Part shown: positions 6,984 to 17,603 of the stretch, in pieces
Layout of the letters: each line of letters begins with the position of its first letter
How positions within the stretch are numbered: position 1 is the stretch's first letter
DNA from: Larix kaempferi
Lineage: Eukaryota > Streptophyta > Pinopsida > Pinales > Pinaceae
NCBI GenBank assembly: GCA_027924585.1
Contig: BSBM01000461.1
Location: 8,078,001 to 8,142,000 of the forward strand
Direction: 5' to 3'
Length of the DNA: 64,000 bases
Program-made: the position numbers and the translations under genes
The notes under the pieces: model-generated
What the model was told of the DNA's origin: nothing
Databases searched by the model: none
Seen by the model: the letters and a program-made list of their open reading frames with translations, nothing else

Positions 6984-8976
6984 ATCCTCCATCCTTAGGA
7001 AGCAATGGTCTCCATTGCGTTAAATCCCTTATCATATGTCGAGCTGTGTGTCGAGTTGAGCTCTTGGTGTGACATTTGCTGAAGTGGAAAGATTGCCTTA
7101 CCTTGACATCTTCAGAGGGTAGTAATTGTTGTTGATGGATGCGCTGGAGCTGTTCAACAGTTTTGGTTGTTGTGGTATCCTTGGTATGCACCAGTGTGGA
7201 TGGTTTCTTTTTGGAGGGGCCCCTTGAATGCGTGGCCTTGCACTGTAGAGGTACCCGAATAGGCGATGCTGCACTAACTTTGTGTTTTTCTTGTTTCTGC
7301 TGAGTAGAAGGATAATCTGCAGAGGTTGTGGATGTCTCCGCGATCTGATGTTCACCTTTAGTGGCAATTGCGAATAGGGAAAATTTCCCAGTGTGGGAGA
7401 TTATCTTTCTTCCCTGCTCGTTTGGGGTAGGTGCAACTATCTCTGGTATCCGATAGAGTTGTCCTCCCAAAGTGACAATGACACTGCGAGGTCGTGATTC
7501 ATATACAGCATGACGCTTCCACATATATGGTTGTCCTAAAAGAACATCACATACTTCAAGTGGGGCCACATCACACAATACCTCATCTTTGAAGGGCTTG
7601 ATGCCATATGGCAGGCGACATTGGTGACTGACACGGATCCTTCGTCCTTGGCTTAGCCATCCAATGGTGTATGGTTGTGGGTGTGGCGTTATTGGTAGCT
7701 CCAATCTCTTGATGACTTCTTCTGAGATCAGGTTCTTCTGGCTGCCGCTGTCCACAACAAAGTGTAGGGGAATTCCCTTCACCCACATCTGTGAGTGGAA
7801 AAGGCGCTCCTCTGCCTCCGACTCTTCAGGCTCCTCTGGCTGAATCTGTGTGGTGGCAACAACGGCACTGGGTTCTGCATCAATGATCTGCTTCCCTTTT
7901 TGCGCGGCTGTGAAATTAGGTTCCGAGTCATAATCGAAACTGGGATCTGATTCTGAAGCTTTGATCTCAGCCACCAATGACTGTTTTGAGCGACAATCAT
8001 CAGTGTTGTGCCAGGGGCTTTTGTGGAACTCGCACCACTTCCCGGTGTCCTTCTTTGTCTTTTCTTTACCCTTCTTCGCCTGTGGTTGGGACTGGTTTTC
8101 CTTTTCTTGCCCCGTGCTCTGCGAGCCAGAGTTTCCCTTGCCCTGCTTCTGCGCAGGTCCGAAGTCACGCTTGTTCTTTTGCTGAAATTTCTGCTCAATT
8201 TTGACAGCATATCGATAGGCGGATCCGAGTGAAGAGATTTCCAGGAAATCCATCTCTATTCGGATGTATCGGTGTAGGCCACTGCGATATTTCAGTACTA
8301 GGTGCCGCTCGGAGTCCTTGATACCCAGCTTTGTGCGCAAGGTATGAAATTTGTTGGTGTACTCCGACACCGTTTGGTCCCTCTCTTGATGCAGAATGGT
8401 CCATTTTGTGTACTGGTCATCATAGTTTCCAACAGGGTAATATTGTTCTTTGACGGCATCTATAAAAGAGGCCCAAGTGGGATTGGAATATTCAAACAAT
8501 CCAGACTCGTCTGACGAGTTTTGCTCACAATAAGTTTCCCACCAATTTTTGACATGGGGGACGGCCTTAAGGAGCGCAAAGATGATCTTTTCCCTGTCGG
8601 AAAATTTGTGGAGAGAGAAATACCCTTCTAGTAGATTCAACCATTTATCTAGAGCATCGGCATCGATTTGGCCTTCAAATAAAGGGATATCAAAATTAAC
8701 TTGTACCTTGAAGGGAGTCGTATCTCCGAAATGGCTGCTCGTTGAGGGTGCAATTGCCGCTGTTGGCATGCGTTGAAGGATTTGGGTGAAATTATCCATC
8801 ATCTCGTTCCTCTGTCGCGCGAGGGCTTCCTCGAGCAACAACTTGATAGGATCTACTGCTCCGTCGTCTCTCTTTTCTTCCGCCATAGGAGGCCGTTTGG
8901 GGCGGCGAGAGTGGTCTTCCCCAAGTGAAACTAGTTCGAGACCCAACTCTCTGTATCCTGACCTCGTTGGGGACAT
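6859..8976 (-). CDS. Gag-protease polyprotein, unit 3, C-terminus frameshifted, 705 aa
   Basis: The frame is intact through gag, knuckle and protease. The LTR insertion near 6885 then shifts it, so the protein ends in GPELPEPF instead of the usual LTR-encoded tail. Changes: A64T, V122L, S349Y. Because the shift falls far past the protease, gag and protease function need not be affected. Confidence 0.87.
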   Translation of the reverse strand: MSPTRSGYRELGLELVSLGEDHSRRPKRPPMAEEKRDDGAVDPIKLLLEEALARQRNEMMDNFTQILQRMPTAAIAPSTSSHFGDTTPFKVQVNFDIPLFEGQIDADALDKWLNLLEGYFSLHKFSDREKIIFALLKAVPHVKNWWETYCEQNSSDESGLFEYSNPTWASFIDAVKEQYYPVGNYDDQYTKWTILHQERDQTVSEYTNKFHTLRTKLGIKDSERHLVLKYRSGLHRYIRIEMDFLEISSLGSAYRYAVKIEQKFQQKNKRDFGPAQKQGKGNSGSQSTGQEKENQSQPQAKKGKEKTKKDTGKWCEFHKSPWHNTDDCRSKQSLVAEIKASESDPSFDYDSEPNFTAAQKGKQIIDAEPSAVVATTQIQPEEPEESEAEERLFHSQMWVKGIPLHFVVDSGSQKNLISEEVIKRLELPITPHPQPYTIGWLSQGRRIRVSHQCRLPYGIKPFKDEVLCDVAPLEVCDVLLGQPYMWKRHAVYESRPRSVIVTLGGQLYRIPEIVAPTPNEQGRKIISHTGKFSLFAIATKGEHQIAETSTTSADYPSTQQKQEKHKVSAASPIRVPLQCKATHSRGPSKKKPSTLVHTKDTTTTKTVEQLQRIHQQQLLPSEDVKVRQSFHFSKCHTKSSTRHTARHMIRDLTQWRPLLPKDGGLIQVDIGGGPPLPTGSKQSSGNFDKLLFLAVFRGPELPEPF

Positions 8977-9017
8977 GCACCGAGAAACAATCAAAGAGCA
9001 GACCGCTCTGATACCAC

Positions 9018-9638
9018 TGATCCGGATTTATGTGGGAACGAAACAAAAGATAGCATATACAGAATCATATACATAGATACATTGCAAATAACACAGTGAT
9101 ACAGTAAACACATATTCTATTAAATAGCGGAAATAGAATAGACTGTAAAATACAATAGCTAGAATGGTGGTAGCTATCTCTGAGAAGAGATGTGGCCGCT
9201 ATGCTCATTCGTGCCAAGATGAATACAAAGAGAGGCCGAAAGGGCCTATTTATCATAAGCATGAGGGAAAGAATCCCAAACATCCAAAAACCTAACCCTA
9301 GGAGATGAAGCGCCAAAAGTCATGTGGGCCCCGTTTGGGTAAGTTAGTACATCAACTTCCCGGGGTCGTAACTTTTGCATGCGATCTCCGTTTGGGGCGC
9401 TCGGTAGCCCGTTGGAAAGGTCTATCCGAGATTTACAACTTTCGACTGGGCCCAAATGCATGCCAAAGGCAACCATTTGGTCCCCCAAATCGCCAAAAAA
9501 TGTCGTTTAGGGCCTCAAAATGGCTCCGGAAGTTCAGGACCCGAAAAACTGCTAAAAATAGTAATTTATCAAAATTGCCAGAAGACTGTTTTGAGCCAGT
9601 TGGAAGAGGTGGGCCGCCACCGATATCCACCTGGATCA
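9018..9638 (-). repeat. LTR 4
   Basis: Variable-site states: c; cca; a; c; a; tt; c. One private base in the predicted U5 near 9079 (gatacattgc instead of gatatattgc). Confidence 0.85.
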
Positions 9639-11631
9639 ATCCTCCATCCTTAGGAAGCAATGGTCTCCATTGCGTTAAATCCCTTATCATATGTCGAGCT
9701 GTGTGTCGAGTTGAGCTCTTGGTGTGACATTTGCTGAAGTGGAAAGATTGCCTTACTTTGACATCTTCAGAGGGTAGTAATTGTTGTTGATGGATGCGCT
9801 GGAGCTGTTCAACAGTTTTGGTTGTTGTGGTATCCTTGGTGTGCACCAGTGTGGATGGTTTCTTTTTGGAGGGGCCCCTTGAATGCGTGGCCTTGCACTG
9901 TAGAGGTACCCGAATAGGCGATGCTGCACTAACTTTGTGTTTTTCTTGTTTCTGCTGAGTAGAAGGATAATCTGCAGAGGTTGTGGATGTCTCCGCGATC
10001 TGATGTTCACCTTTAGTGGCAATTGCGAATAGGGAAAATTTCCCAGTGTGGGAGATTATCTTTCTTCCCTGCTCGTTTGGGGTAGGTGCAACTATCTCTG
10101 GTATCCGATAGAGTTGTCCTCCCAAAGTGACAATGACACTGCGAGGTCGTGATTCATATACAGCATGACGCTTCCACATATATGGTTGTCCTAAAAGAAC
10201 ATCACATACTTCAAGTGGGGCCACATCACACAATACCTCATCTTTGAAGGGCTTGATGCCATATGGCAGGCGACATTGGTGACTGACACGGATCCTTCGT
10301 CCTTGGCTTAGCCATCCAATGGTGTATGGTTGTGGGTGTGGCGTTATTGGTAGCTCCAATCTCTTGATGACTTCTTCTGAGATCAGGTTCTTCTGGCTGC
10401 CGCTGTCCACAACAAAGTGTAGGGGAATTCCCTTCACCCACATCTGTGAGTGGAAAAGGCGCTCCTCTGCCTCCGACTCTTCAGGCTCCTCTGGCTGAAT
10501 CTGTGTGGTGGCAACAACGGCACTGGGTTCTGCATCAATGATCTGCTTCCCTTTTTGCGCGGCTGTGAAATTAGGTTCCGAGTCAGAATCGAAACTGGGA
10601 TCTGATTCTGAAGCTTTGATCTCAGCCACCAATGACTGTTTTGAGCGACAATCATCAGTGTTGTGCCAGGGGCTTTTGTGGAACTCGCACCACTTCCCGG
10701 TGTCCTTCTTTGTCTTTTCTTTACCCTTCTTCGCCTGTGGTTGGGACTGGTTTTCCTTTTCTTGCCCCGTGCTCTGCGAGCCAGAGTTTCCCTTGCCCTG
10801 CTTCTGCGCAGGTCCGAAGTCACGCTTGTTCTTTTGCTGAAATTTCTGCTCAATTTTGACAGCATATCGATAGGCGGATCCGAGTGAAGAGATTTCCAGG
10901 AAATCCATCTCTATTCGGATGTATCGGTGTAGGCCACTGCGATATTTCAGTACTAGGTGCCGCTCGGAGTCCTTGATACCCAGCTTTGTGCGCAAGGTAT
11001 GAAATTTGTTGGTGTACTCCGACACCGTTTGGTCCCTCTCTTGATGCAGAATGGTCCATTTTGTGTACTGGTCATCATAGTTTCCAACAGGGTAATATTG
11101 TTCTTTGACGGCATCTATAAAAGAGGCCCAAGTGGGATTGGAATATTCAAACAATCCAGACTCGTCTGACGAGTTTTGCTCACAATAAGTTTCCCACCAA
11201 TTTTTGACATGGGGGACGGCCTTAAGGAGCGCAAAGATGATCTTTTCCCTGTCGGAAAATTTGTGGAGAGAGAAATACCCTTCTAGTAGATTCAACCATT
11301 TATCTAGAGCATCGGCATCGATTTGGCCTTCAAATAAAGGGATATCAAAATTAACTTGTACCTTGAAGGGAGTCGTATCTCCGAAATGGCTGCTCGTTGA
11401 GGGTGCAATTGCCGCTGTTGGCATGCGTTGAAGGATTTGGGCGAAATTATCCATCATCTCGTTCCTCTGTCGCGCGAGGGCTTCCTCGAGCAACAACTTG
11501 ATAGGATCTACTGCTCCGTCGTCTCTCTTTTCTTCCGCCATAGGAGGCCGTTTGGGGCGGCGAGAGTGGTCTTCCCCAAGTGAAACTAGTTCGAGACCCA
11601 ACTCTCTGTATCCTGACCTCGTTGGGGACAT
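9433..11631 (-). CDS. Gag-protease polyprotein, unit 4, intact 732 aa
   Basis: The capsid-like domain, knuckle and DSG protease are complete. Differences: V122L (shared with units 2, 3 and 5) and R723W in the LTR-encoded tail. It has S349, not Y349, so the V122L and S349Y markers are already separated here. Confidence 0.9.
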   Translation of the reverse strand: MSPTRSGYRELGLELVSLGEDHSRRPKRPPMAEEKRDDGAVDPIKLLLEEALARQRNEMMDNFAQILQRMPTAAIAPSTSSHFGDTTPFKVQVNFDIPLFEGQIDADALDKWLNLLEGYFSLHKFSDREKIIFALLKAVPHVKNWWETYCEQNSSDESGLFEYSNPTWASFIDAVKEQYYPVGNYDDQYTKWTILHQERDQTVSEYTNKFHTLRTKLGIKDSERHLVLKYRSGLHRYIRIEMDFLEISSLGSAYRYAVKIEQKFQQKNKRDFGPAQKQGKGNSGSQSTGQEKENQSQPQAKKGKEKTKKDTGKWCEFHKSPWHNTDDCRSKQSLVAEIKASESDPSFDSDSEPNFTAAQKGKQIIDAEPSAVVATTQIQPEEPEESEAEERLFHSQMWVKGIPLHFVVDSGSQKNLISEEVIKRLELPITPHPQPYTIGWLSQGRRIRVSHQCRLPYGIKPFKDEVLCDVAPLEVCDVLLGQPYMWKRHAVYESRPRSVIVTLGGQLYRIPEIVAPTPNEQGRKIISHTGKFSLFAIATKGEHQIAETSTTSADYPSTQQKQEKHKVSAASPIRVPLQCKATHSRGPSKKKPSTLVHTKDTTTTKTVEQLQRIHQQQLLPSEDVKVRQSFHFSKCHTKSSTRHTARHMIRDLTQWRPLLPKDGGLIQVDIGGGPPLPTGSKQSSGNFDKLLFLAVFRVLNFRSHFEALNDIFWRFGGPNGCLWHAFGPSRKL

Positions 11632-11672
11632 GCACCGAGAAACAATCAAAGAGCAGACCGCTCTGATACCAC

Positions 11673-12293
11673 TGATCCGGATTTATGTGGGAACGAAACA
11701 AAAGATAGCATATACAGAATCATATACATAGATATATTGCAAATAACACAGTGATACAGTAAACACATATTCTATTAAATAGCGGAAATAGAATAGACTG
11801 TAAAATACAATAGCTAGAATGGTGGTAGCTATCTCTGAGAAGAGATGTGGCCGCTATGCTCATTCGTGCCAAGATGAATACAAAGAGAGGCCGAAAGGGC
11901 CTATTTATCATAAGCATGAGGGAAAGAATCCCAAACATCCAAAAACCTAACCCTAGGAGATGAAGCGCCAAAAGTCATGTGGGCCCCGTTTGGGTAAGTT
12001 AGTACATCAACTTCCCGGGGTCGTAACTTTTGCATGCGATCTCCGTTTGGGGCGCTCGGTAGCCCGTTGGAAAGGTCTATCCGAGATTTACAACTTTCGA
12101 CTGGGCCCAAATGCATGTCGAGGGCAACCATTTGGTCCCCCAAATCGCCAAAAAATGTCGTTTAGGGCCTCAAAATGGCTCCGGAAGTTCAGGACCCGAA
12201 AAACTGCTAAAAATAGTAATTTATCAAAATTGCCAGAAGACTGTTTTGAGCCAGTTGGAAGAGGTGGGCCGCCACCGATATCCACCTGGATCA
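11673..12293 (-). repeat. LTR 5
   Basis: Variable-site states: c; tcg; g; c; a; tt; c. These are identical to LTR 6 and seen nowhere else, so LTRs 5 and 6 are probably a direct duplication. Confidence 0.85.
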
Positions 12294-14286
12294 ATCCTCC
12301 ATCCTTAGGAAGCAATGGTCTCCATTGCGTTAAATCCCTTATCATATGTCGAGCTGTGTGTCGAGTTGAGCTCTTGGTGTGACATTTGCTGAAGTGGAAA
12401 GATTGCCTTACCTTGACATCTTCAGAGGGTAGTAATTGTTGTTGATGGATGCGCTGGAGCTGTTCAACAGTTTTGGTTGTTGTGGTATCCTTGGTATGCA
12501 CCAGTGTGGATGGTTTCTTTTTGGAGGGGCCCCTTGAATGCGTGGCCTTGCACTGTAGAGGTACCCGAATAGGCGATGCTGCACTAACTTTGTGTTTTTC
12601 TTGTTTCTGCTGAGTAGAAGGATAATCTGCAGAGGTTGTGGATGTCTCCGCGATCTGATGTTCACCTTTAGTGGCAATTGCGAATAGGGAAAATTTCCCA
12701 GTGTGGGAGATTATCTTTCTTCCCTGCTCGTTTGGGGTAGGTGCAACTATCTCTGGTATCCGATAGAGTTGTCCTCCCAAAGTGACAATGACACTGCGAG
12801 GTCGTGATTCATATACAGCATGACGCTTCCACATATATGGTTGTCCTAAAAGAACATCACATACTTCAAGTGGGGCCACATCACACAATACCTCATCTTT
12901 GAAGGGCTTGATGCCATATGGCAGGCGACATTGGTGACTGACACGGATCCTTCGTCCTTGGCTTAGCCATCCAATGGTGTATGGTTGTGGGTGTGGCGTT
13001 ATTGGTAGCTCCAATCTCTTGATGACTTCTTCTGAGATCAGGTTCTTCTGGCTGCCGCTGTCCACAACAAAGTGTAGGGGAATTCCCTTCACCCACATCT
13101 GTGAGTGGAAAAGGCGCTCCTCTGCCTCCGACTCTTCAGGCTCCTCTGGCTGAATCTGTGTGGTGGCAACAACGGCACTGGGTTCTGCATCAATGATCTG
13201 CTTCCCTTTTTGCGCGGCTGTGAAATTAGGTTCCGAGTCAGAATCGAAACTGGGATCTGATTCTGAAGCTTTGATCTCAGCCACCAATGACTGTTTTGAG
13301 CGACAATCATCAGTGTTGTGCCAGGGGATTTTGTGGAACTCGCACCACTTCCCGGTGTCCTTCTTTGTCTTTTCTTTACCCTTCTTCGCCTGTGGTTGGG
13401 ACTGGTTTTCCTTTTCTTGCCCCGTGCTCTGCGAGCCAGAGTTTCCCTTGCCCTGCTTCTGCGCAGGTCCGAAGTCACGCTTGTTCTTTTGCTGAAATTT
13501 CTGCTCAATTTTGACAGCATATCGATAGGCGGATCCGAGTGAAGAGATTTCCAGGAAATCCATCTCTATTCGGATGTATCGGTGTAGGCCACTGCGATAT
13601 TTCAGTACTAGGTGCCGCTCGGAGTCCTTGATACCCAGCTTTGTGCGCAAGGTATGAAATTTGTTGGTGTACTCCGACACCGTTTGGTCCCTCTCTTGAT
13701 GCAGAATGGTCCATTTTGTGTACTGGTCATCATAGTTTCCAACAGGGTAATATTGTTCTTTGACGGCATCTATAAAAGAGGCCCAAGTGGGATTGGAATA
13801 TTCAAACAATCCAGACTCGTCTGACGAGTTTTGCTCACAATAAGTTTCCCACCAATTTTTGACATGGGGGACGGCCTTAAGGAGCGCAAAGATGATCTTT
13901 TCCCTGTCGGAAAATTTGTGGAGAGAGAAATACCCTTCTAGTAGATTCAACCATTTATCTAGAGCATCGGCATCGATTTGGCCTTCAAATAAAGGGATAT
14001 CAAAATTAACTTGTACCTTGAAGGGAGTCGTATCTCCGAAATGGCTGCTCGTTGAGGGTGCAATTGCCGCTGTTGGCATGCGTTGAAGGATTTGGGCGAA
14101 ATTATCCATCATCTCGTTCCTCTGTCGCGCGAGGGCTTCCTCGAGCAACAACTTGATAGGATCTACTGCTCCGTCGTCTCTCTTTTCTTCCGCCATAGGA
14201 GGCCGTTTGGGGCGGCGAGAGTGGTCTTCCCCAAGTGAAACTAGTTCGAGACCCAACTCTCTGTATCCTGACCTCGTTGGGGACAT
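12088..14286 (-). CDS. Gag-protease polyprotein, unit 5, intact 732 aa
   Basis: Differences: V122L and S320I, the latter inside the zinc knuckle between the two histidines (the C, H, H, C ligands are kept). S320I is shared only with the adjacent unit 6. A synonymous K625 codon change near 12411 (cttacctt) is shared with units 3, 6 and 18. Confidence 0.9.
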   Translation of the reverse strand: MSPTRSGYRELGLELVSLGEDHSRRPKRPPMAEEKRDDGAVDPIKLLLEEALARQRNEMMDNFAQILQRMPTAAIAPSTSSHFGDTTPFKVQVNFDIPLFEGQIDADALDKWLNLLEGYFSLHKFSDREKIIFALLKAVPHVKNWWETYCEQNSSDESGLFEYSNPTWASFIDAVKEQYYPVGNYDDQYTKWTILHQERDQTVSEYTNKFHTLRTKLGIKDSERHLVLKYRSGLHRYIRIEMDFLEISSLGSAYRYAVKIEQKFQQKNKRDFGPAQKQGKGNSGSQSTGQEKENQSQPQAKKGKEKTKKDTGKWCEFHKIPWHNTDDCRSKQSLVAEIKASESDPSFDSDSEPNFTAAQKGKQIIDAEPSAVVATTQIQPEEPEESEAEERLFHSQMWVKGIPLHFVVDSGSQKNLISEEVIKRLELPITPHPQPYTIGWLSQGRRIRVSHQCRLPYGIKPFKDEVLCDVAPLEVCDVLLGQPYMWKRHAVYESRPRSVIVTLGGQLYRIPEIVAPTPNEQGRKIISHTGKFSLFAIATKGEHQIAETSTTSADYPSTQQKQEKHKVSAASPIRVPLQCKATHSRGPSKKKPSTLVHTKDTTTTKTVEQLQRIHQQQLLPSEDVKVRQSFHFSKCHTKSSTRHTARHMIRDLTQWRPLLPKDGGLIQVDIGGGPPLPTGSKQSSGNFDKLLFLAVFRVLNFRSHFEALNDIFWRFGGPNGCPRHAFGPSRKL

Positions 14287-14327
14287 GCACCGAGAAACAA
14301 TCAAAGAGCAGACCGCTCTGATACCAC

Positions 14328-14948
14328 TGATCCGGATTTATGTGGGAACGAAACAAAAGATAGCATATACAGAATCATATACATAGATATATTGCAAATA
14401 ACACAGTGATACAGTAAACACATATTCTATTAAATAGCGGAAATAGAATAGACTGTAAAATACAATAGCTAGAATGGTGGTAGCTATCTCTGAGAAGAGA
14501 TGTGGCCGCTATGCTCATTCGTGCCAAGATGAATACAAAGAGAGGCCGAAAGGGCCTATTTATCATAAGCATGAGGGAAAGAATCCCAAACATCCAAAAA
14601 CCTAACCCTAGGAGATGAAGCGCCAAAAGTCATGTGGGCCCCGTTTGGGTAAGTTAGTACATCAACTTCCCGGGGTCGTAACTTTTGCATGCGATCTCCG
14701 TTTGGGGCGCTCGGTAGCCCGTTGGAAAGGTCTATCCGAGATTTACAACTTTCGACTGGGCCCAAATGCATGTCGAGGGCAACCATTTGGTCCCCCAAAT
14801 CGCCAAAAAATGTCGTTTAGGGCCTCAAAATGGCTCCGGAAGTTCAGGACCCGAAAAACTGCTAAAAATAGTAATTTATCAAAATTGCCAGAAGACTGTT
14901 TTGAGCCAGTTGGAAGAGGTGGGCCGCCACCGATATCCACCTGGATCA
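14328..14948 (-). repeat. LTR 6
   Basis: Variable-site states: c; tcg; g; c; a; tt; c, matching LTR 5. Confidence 0.85.
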
Positions 14949-16941
14949 ATCCTCCATCCTTAGGAAGCAATGGTCTCCATTGCGTTAAATCCCTTATCAT
15001 ATGTCGAGCTGTGTGTCGAGTTGAGCTCTTGGTGTGACATTTGCTGAAGTGGAAAGATTGCCTTACCTTGACATCTTCAGAGGGTAGTAATTGTTGTTGA
15101 TGGATGCGCTGGAGCTGTTCAACAGTTTTGGTTGTTGTGGTATCCTTGGTGTGCACCAGTGTGGATGGTTTCTTTTTGGAGGGGCCCCTTGAATGCGTGG
15201 CCTTGCACTGTAGAGGTACCCGAATAGGCGATGCTGCACTAACTTTGTGTTTTTCTTGTTTCTGCTGAGTAGAAGGATAATCTGCAGAGGTTGTGGATGT
15301 CTCCGCGATCTGATGTTCACCTTTAGTGGCAATTGCGAATAGGGAAAATTTCCCAGTGTGGGAGATTATCTTTCTTCCCTGCTCGTTTGGGGTAGGTGCA
15401 ACTATCTCTGGTATCCGATAGAGTTGTCCTCCCAAAGTGACAATGACACTGCGAGGTCGTGATTCATATACAGCATGACGCTTCCACATATATGGTTGTC
15501 CTAAAAGAACATCACATACTTCAAGTGGGGCCACATCACACAATACCTCATCTTTGAAGGGCTTGATGCCATATGGCAGGCGACATTGGTGACTGACACG
15601 GATCCTTCGTCCTTGGCTTAGCCATCCAATGGTGTATGGTTGTGGGTGTGGCGTTATTGGTAGCTCCAATCTCTTGATGACTTCTTCTGAGATCAGGTTC
15701 TTCTGGCTGCCGCTGTCCACAACAAAGTGTAGGGGAATTCCCTTCACCCACATCTGTGAGTGGAAAAGGCGCTCCTCTGCCTCCGACTCTTCAGGCTCCT
15801 CTGGCTGAATCTGTGTGGTGGCAACAACGGCACTGGGTTCTGCATCAATGATCTGCTTCCCTTTTTGCGCGGCTGTGAAATTAGGTTCCGAGTCAGAATC
15901 GAAACTGGGATCTGATTCTGAAGCTTTGATCTCAGCCACCAATGACTGTTTTGAGCGACAATCATCAGTGTTGTGCCAGGGGATTTTGTGGAACTCGCAC
16001 CACTTCCCGGTGTCCTTCTTTGTCTTTTCTTTACCCTTCTTCGCCTGTGGTTGGGACTGGTTTTCCTTTTCTTGCCCCGTGCTCTGCGAGCCAGAGTTTC
16101 CCTTGCCCTGCTTCTGCGCAGGTCCGAAGTCACGCTTGTTCTTTTGCTGAAATTTCTGCTCAATTTTGACAGCATATCGATAGGCGGATCCGAGTGAAGA
16201 GATTTCCAGGAAATCCATCTCTATTCGGATGTATCGGTGTAGGCCACTGCGATATTTCAGTACTAGGTGCCGCTCGGAGTCCTTGATACCCAGCTTTGTG
16301 CGCAAGGTATGAAATTTGTTGGTGTACTCCGACACCGTTTGGTCCCTCTCTTGATGCAGAATGGTCCATTTTGTGTACTGGTCATCATAGTTTCCAACAG
16401 GGTAATATTGTTCTTTGACGGCATCTATAAAAGAGGCCCAAGTGGGATTGGAATATTCAAACAATCCAGACTCGTCTGACGAGTTTTGCTCACAATAAGT
16501 TTCCCACCAATTTTTGACATGGGGGACGGCCTTAAGGAGCGCAAAGATGATCTTTTCCCTGTCGGAAAATTTGTGGACAGAGAAATACCCTTCTAGTAGA
16601 TTCAACCATTTATCTAGAGCATCGGCATCGATTTGGCCTTCAAATAAAGGGATATCAAAATTAACTTGTACCTTGAAGGGAGTCGTATCTCCGAAATGGC
16701 TGCTCGTTGAGGGTGCAATTGCCGCTGTTGGCATGCGTTGAAGGATTTGGGCGAAATTATCCATCATCTCGTTCCTCTGTCGCGCGAGGGCTTCCTCGAG
16801 CAACAACTTGATAGGATCTACTGCTCCGTTGTCTCTCTTTTCTTCCGCCATAGGAGGCCGTTTGGGGCGGCGAGAGTGGTCTTCCCCAAGTGAAACTAGT
16901 TCGAGACCCAACTCTCTGTATCCTGACCTCGTTGGGGACAT
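14743..16941 (-). CDS. Gag-protease polyprotein, unit 6, intact 732 aa
   Basis: Differences: D38N near the N-terminus and S320I in the knuckle. It has V122, whereas unit 5 has L122. It therefore matches unit 5 in its LTR, tail and knuckle but the right-hand units in its capsid region, a visible recombination or conversion join within the gene. Confidence 0.9.
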   Translation of the reverse strand: MSPTRSGYRELGLELVSLGEDHSRRPKRPPMAEEKRDNGAVDPIKLLLEEALARQRNEMMDNFAQILQRMPTAAIAPSTSSHFGDTTPFKVQVNFDIPLFEGQIDADALDKWLNLLEGYFSVHKFSDREKIIFALLKAVPHVKNWWETYCEQNSSDESGLFEYSNPTWASFIDAVKEQYYPVGNYDDQYTKWTILHQERDQTVSEYTNKFHTLRTKLGIKDSERHLVLKYRSGLHRYIRIEMDFLEISSLGSAYRYAVKIEQKFQQKNKRDFGPAQKQGKGNSGSQSTGQEKENQSQPQAKKGKEKTKKDTGKWCEFHKIPWHNTDDCRSKQSLVAEIKASESDPSFDSDSEPNFTAAQKGKQIIDAEPSAVVATTQIQPEEPEESEAEERLFHSQMWVKGIPLHFVVDSGSQKNLISEEVIKRLELPITPHPQPYTIGWLSQGRRIRVSHQCRLPYGIKPFKDEVLCDVAPLEVCDVLLGQPYMWKRHAVYESRPRSVIVTLGGQLYRIPEIVAPTPNEQGRKIISHTGKFSLFAIATKGEHQIAETSTTSADYPSTQQKQEKHKVSAASPIRVPLQCKATHSRGPSKKKPSTLVHTKDTTTTKTVEQLQRIHQQQLLPSEDVKVRQSFHFSKCHTKSSTRHTARHMIRDLTQWRPLLPKDGGLIQVDIGGGPPLPTGSKQSSGNFDKLLFLAVFRVLNFRSHFEALNDIFWRFGGPNGCPRHAFGPSRKL

Positions 16942-16982
16942 GCACCGAGAAACAATCAAAGAGCAGACCGCTCTGATACCAC

Positions 16983-17603
16983 TGATCCGGATTTATGTGG
17001 GAACGAAACAAAAGATAGCATATACAGAATCATATACATAGATATATTGCAAATAACACAGTGATACAGTAAACACATATTCTATTAAATAGCGGAAATA
17101 GAATAGACTGTAAAATACAATAGCTAGAATGGTGGTAGCTATCTCTGAGAAGAGATGTGGCCGCTATGCTCATTCGTGCCAAGATGAATACAAAGAGAGG
17201 CCGAAAGGGCCTATTTATCATAAGCATGAGGGAAAGAATCCCAAACATCCAAAAACCTAACCCTAGGAGATGAAGCGCCAAAAGTCATGTGGGCCCCGTT
17301 TGGGTAAGTTAGTACATCAACTTCCCGGGGTCGTAACTTTTGCATGCGATCTCCGTTTGGGGCGCTCGGTAGCCCGTTGGAAAGGTCTATCCGAGATTTA
17401 CAACTTTCGAATGGGCCCAAATGCATGCCGAAGGCAACCATTTGGTACCCCAAATCGCCAAAAAATGTCGTTTAGGGCCTCAAAATGGCTCCGGAAGTTC
17501 AGGACCCAAAAAACTGCTAAAAATAGTAATTTATCAAAATTGCCAGAAGACTGTTTTGAGCCAGTTGGAAGAGGTGGGCCGCCACCGATATCCACCTGGA
17601 TCA
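16983..17603 (-). repeat. LTR 7
   Basis: Variable-site states: a; ccg; a; c; a; tt; a. This is the only copy with a at the site equivalent to 1516. A further private base near 17508 (ggacccaaaa) gives R697W. Confidence 0.85.
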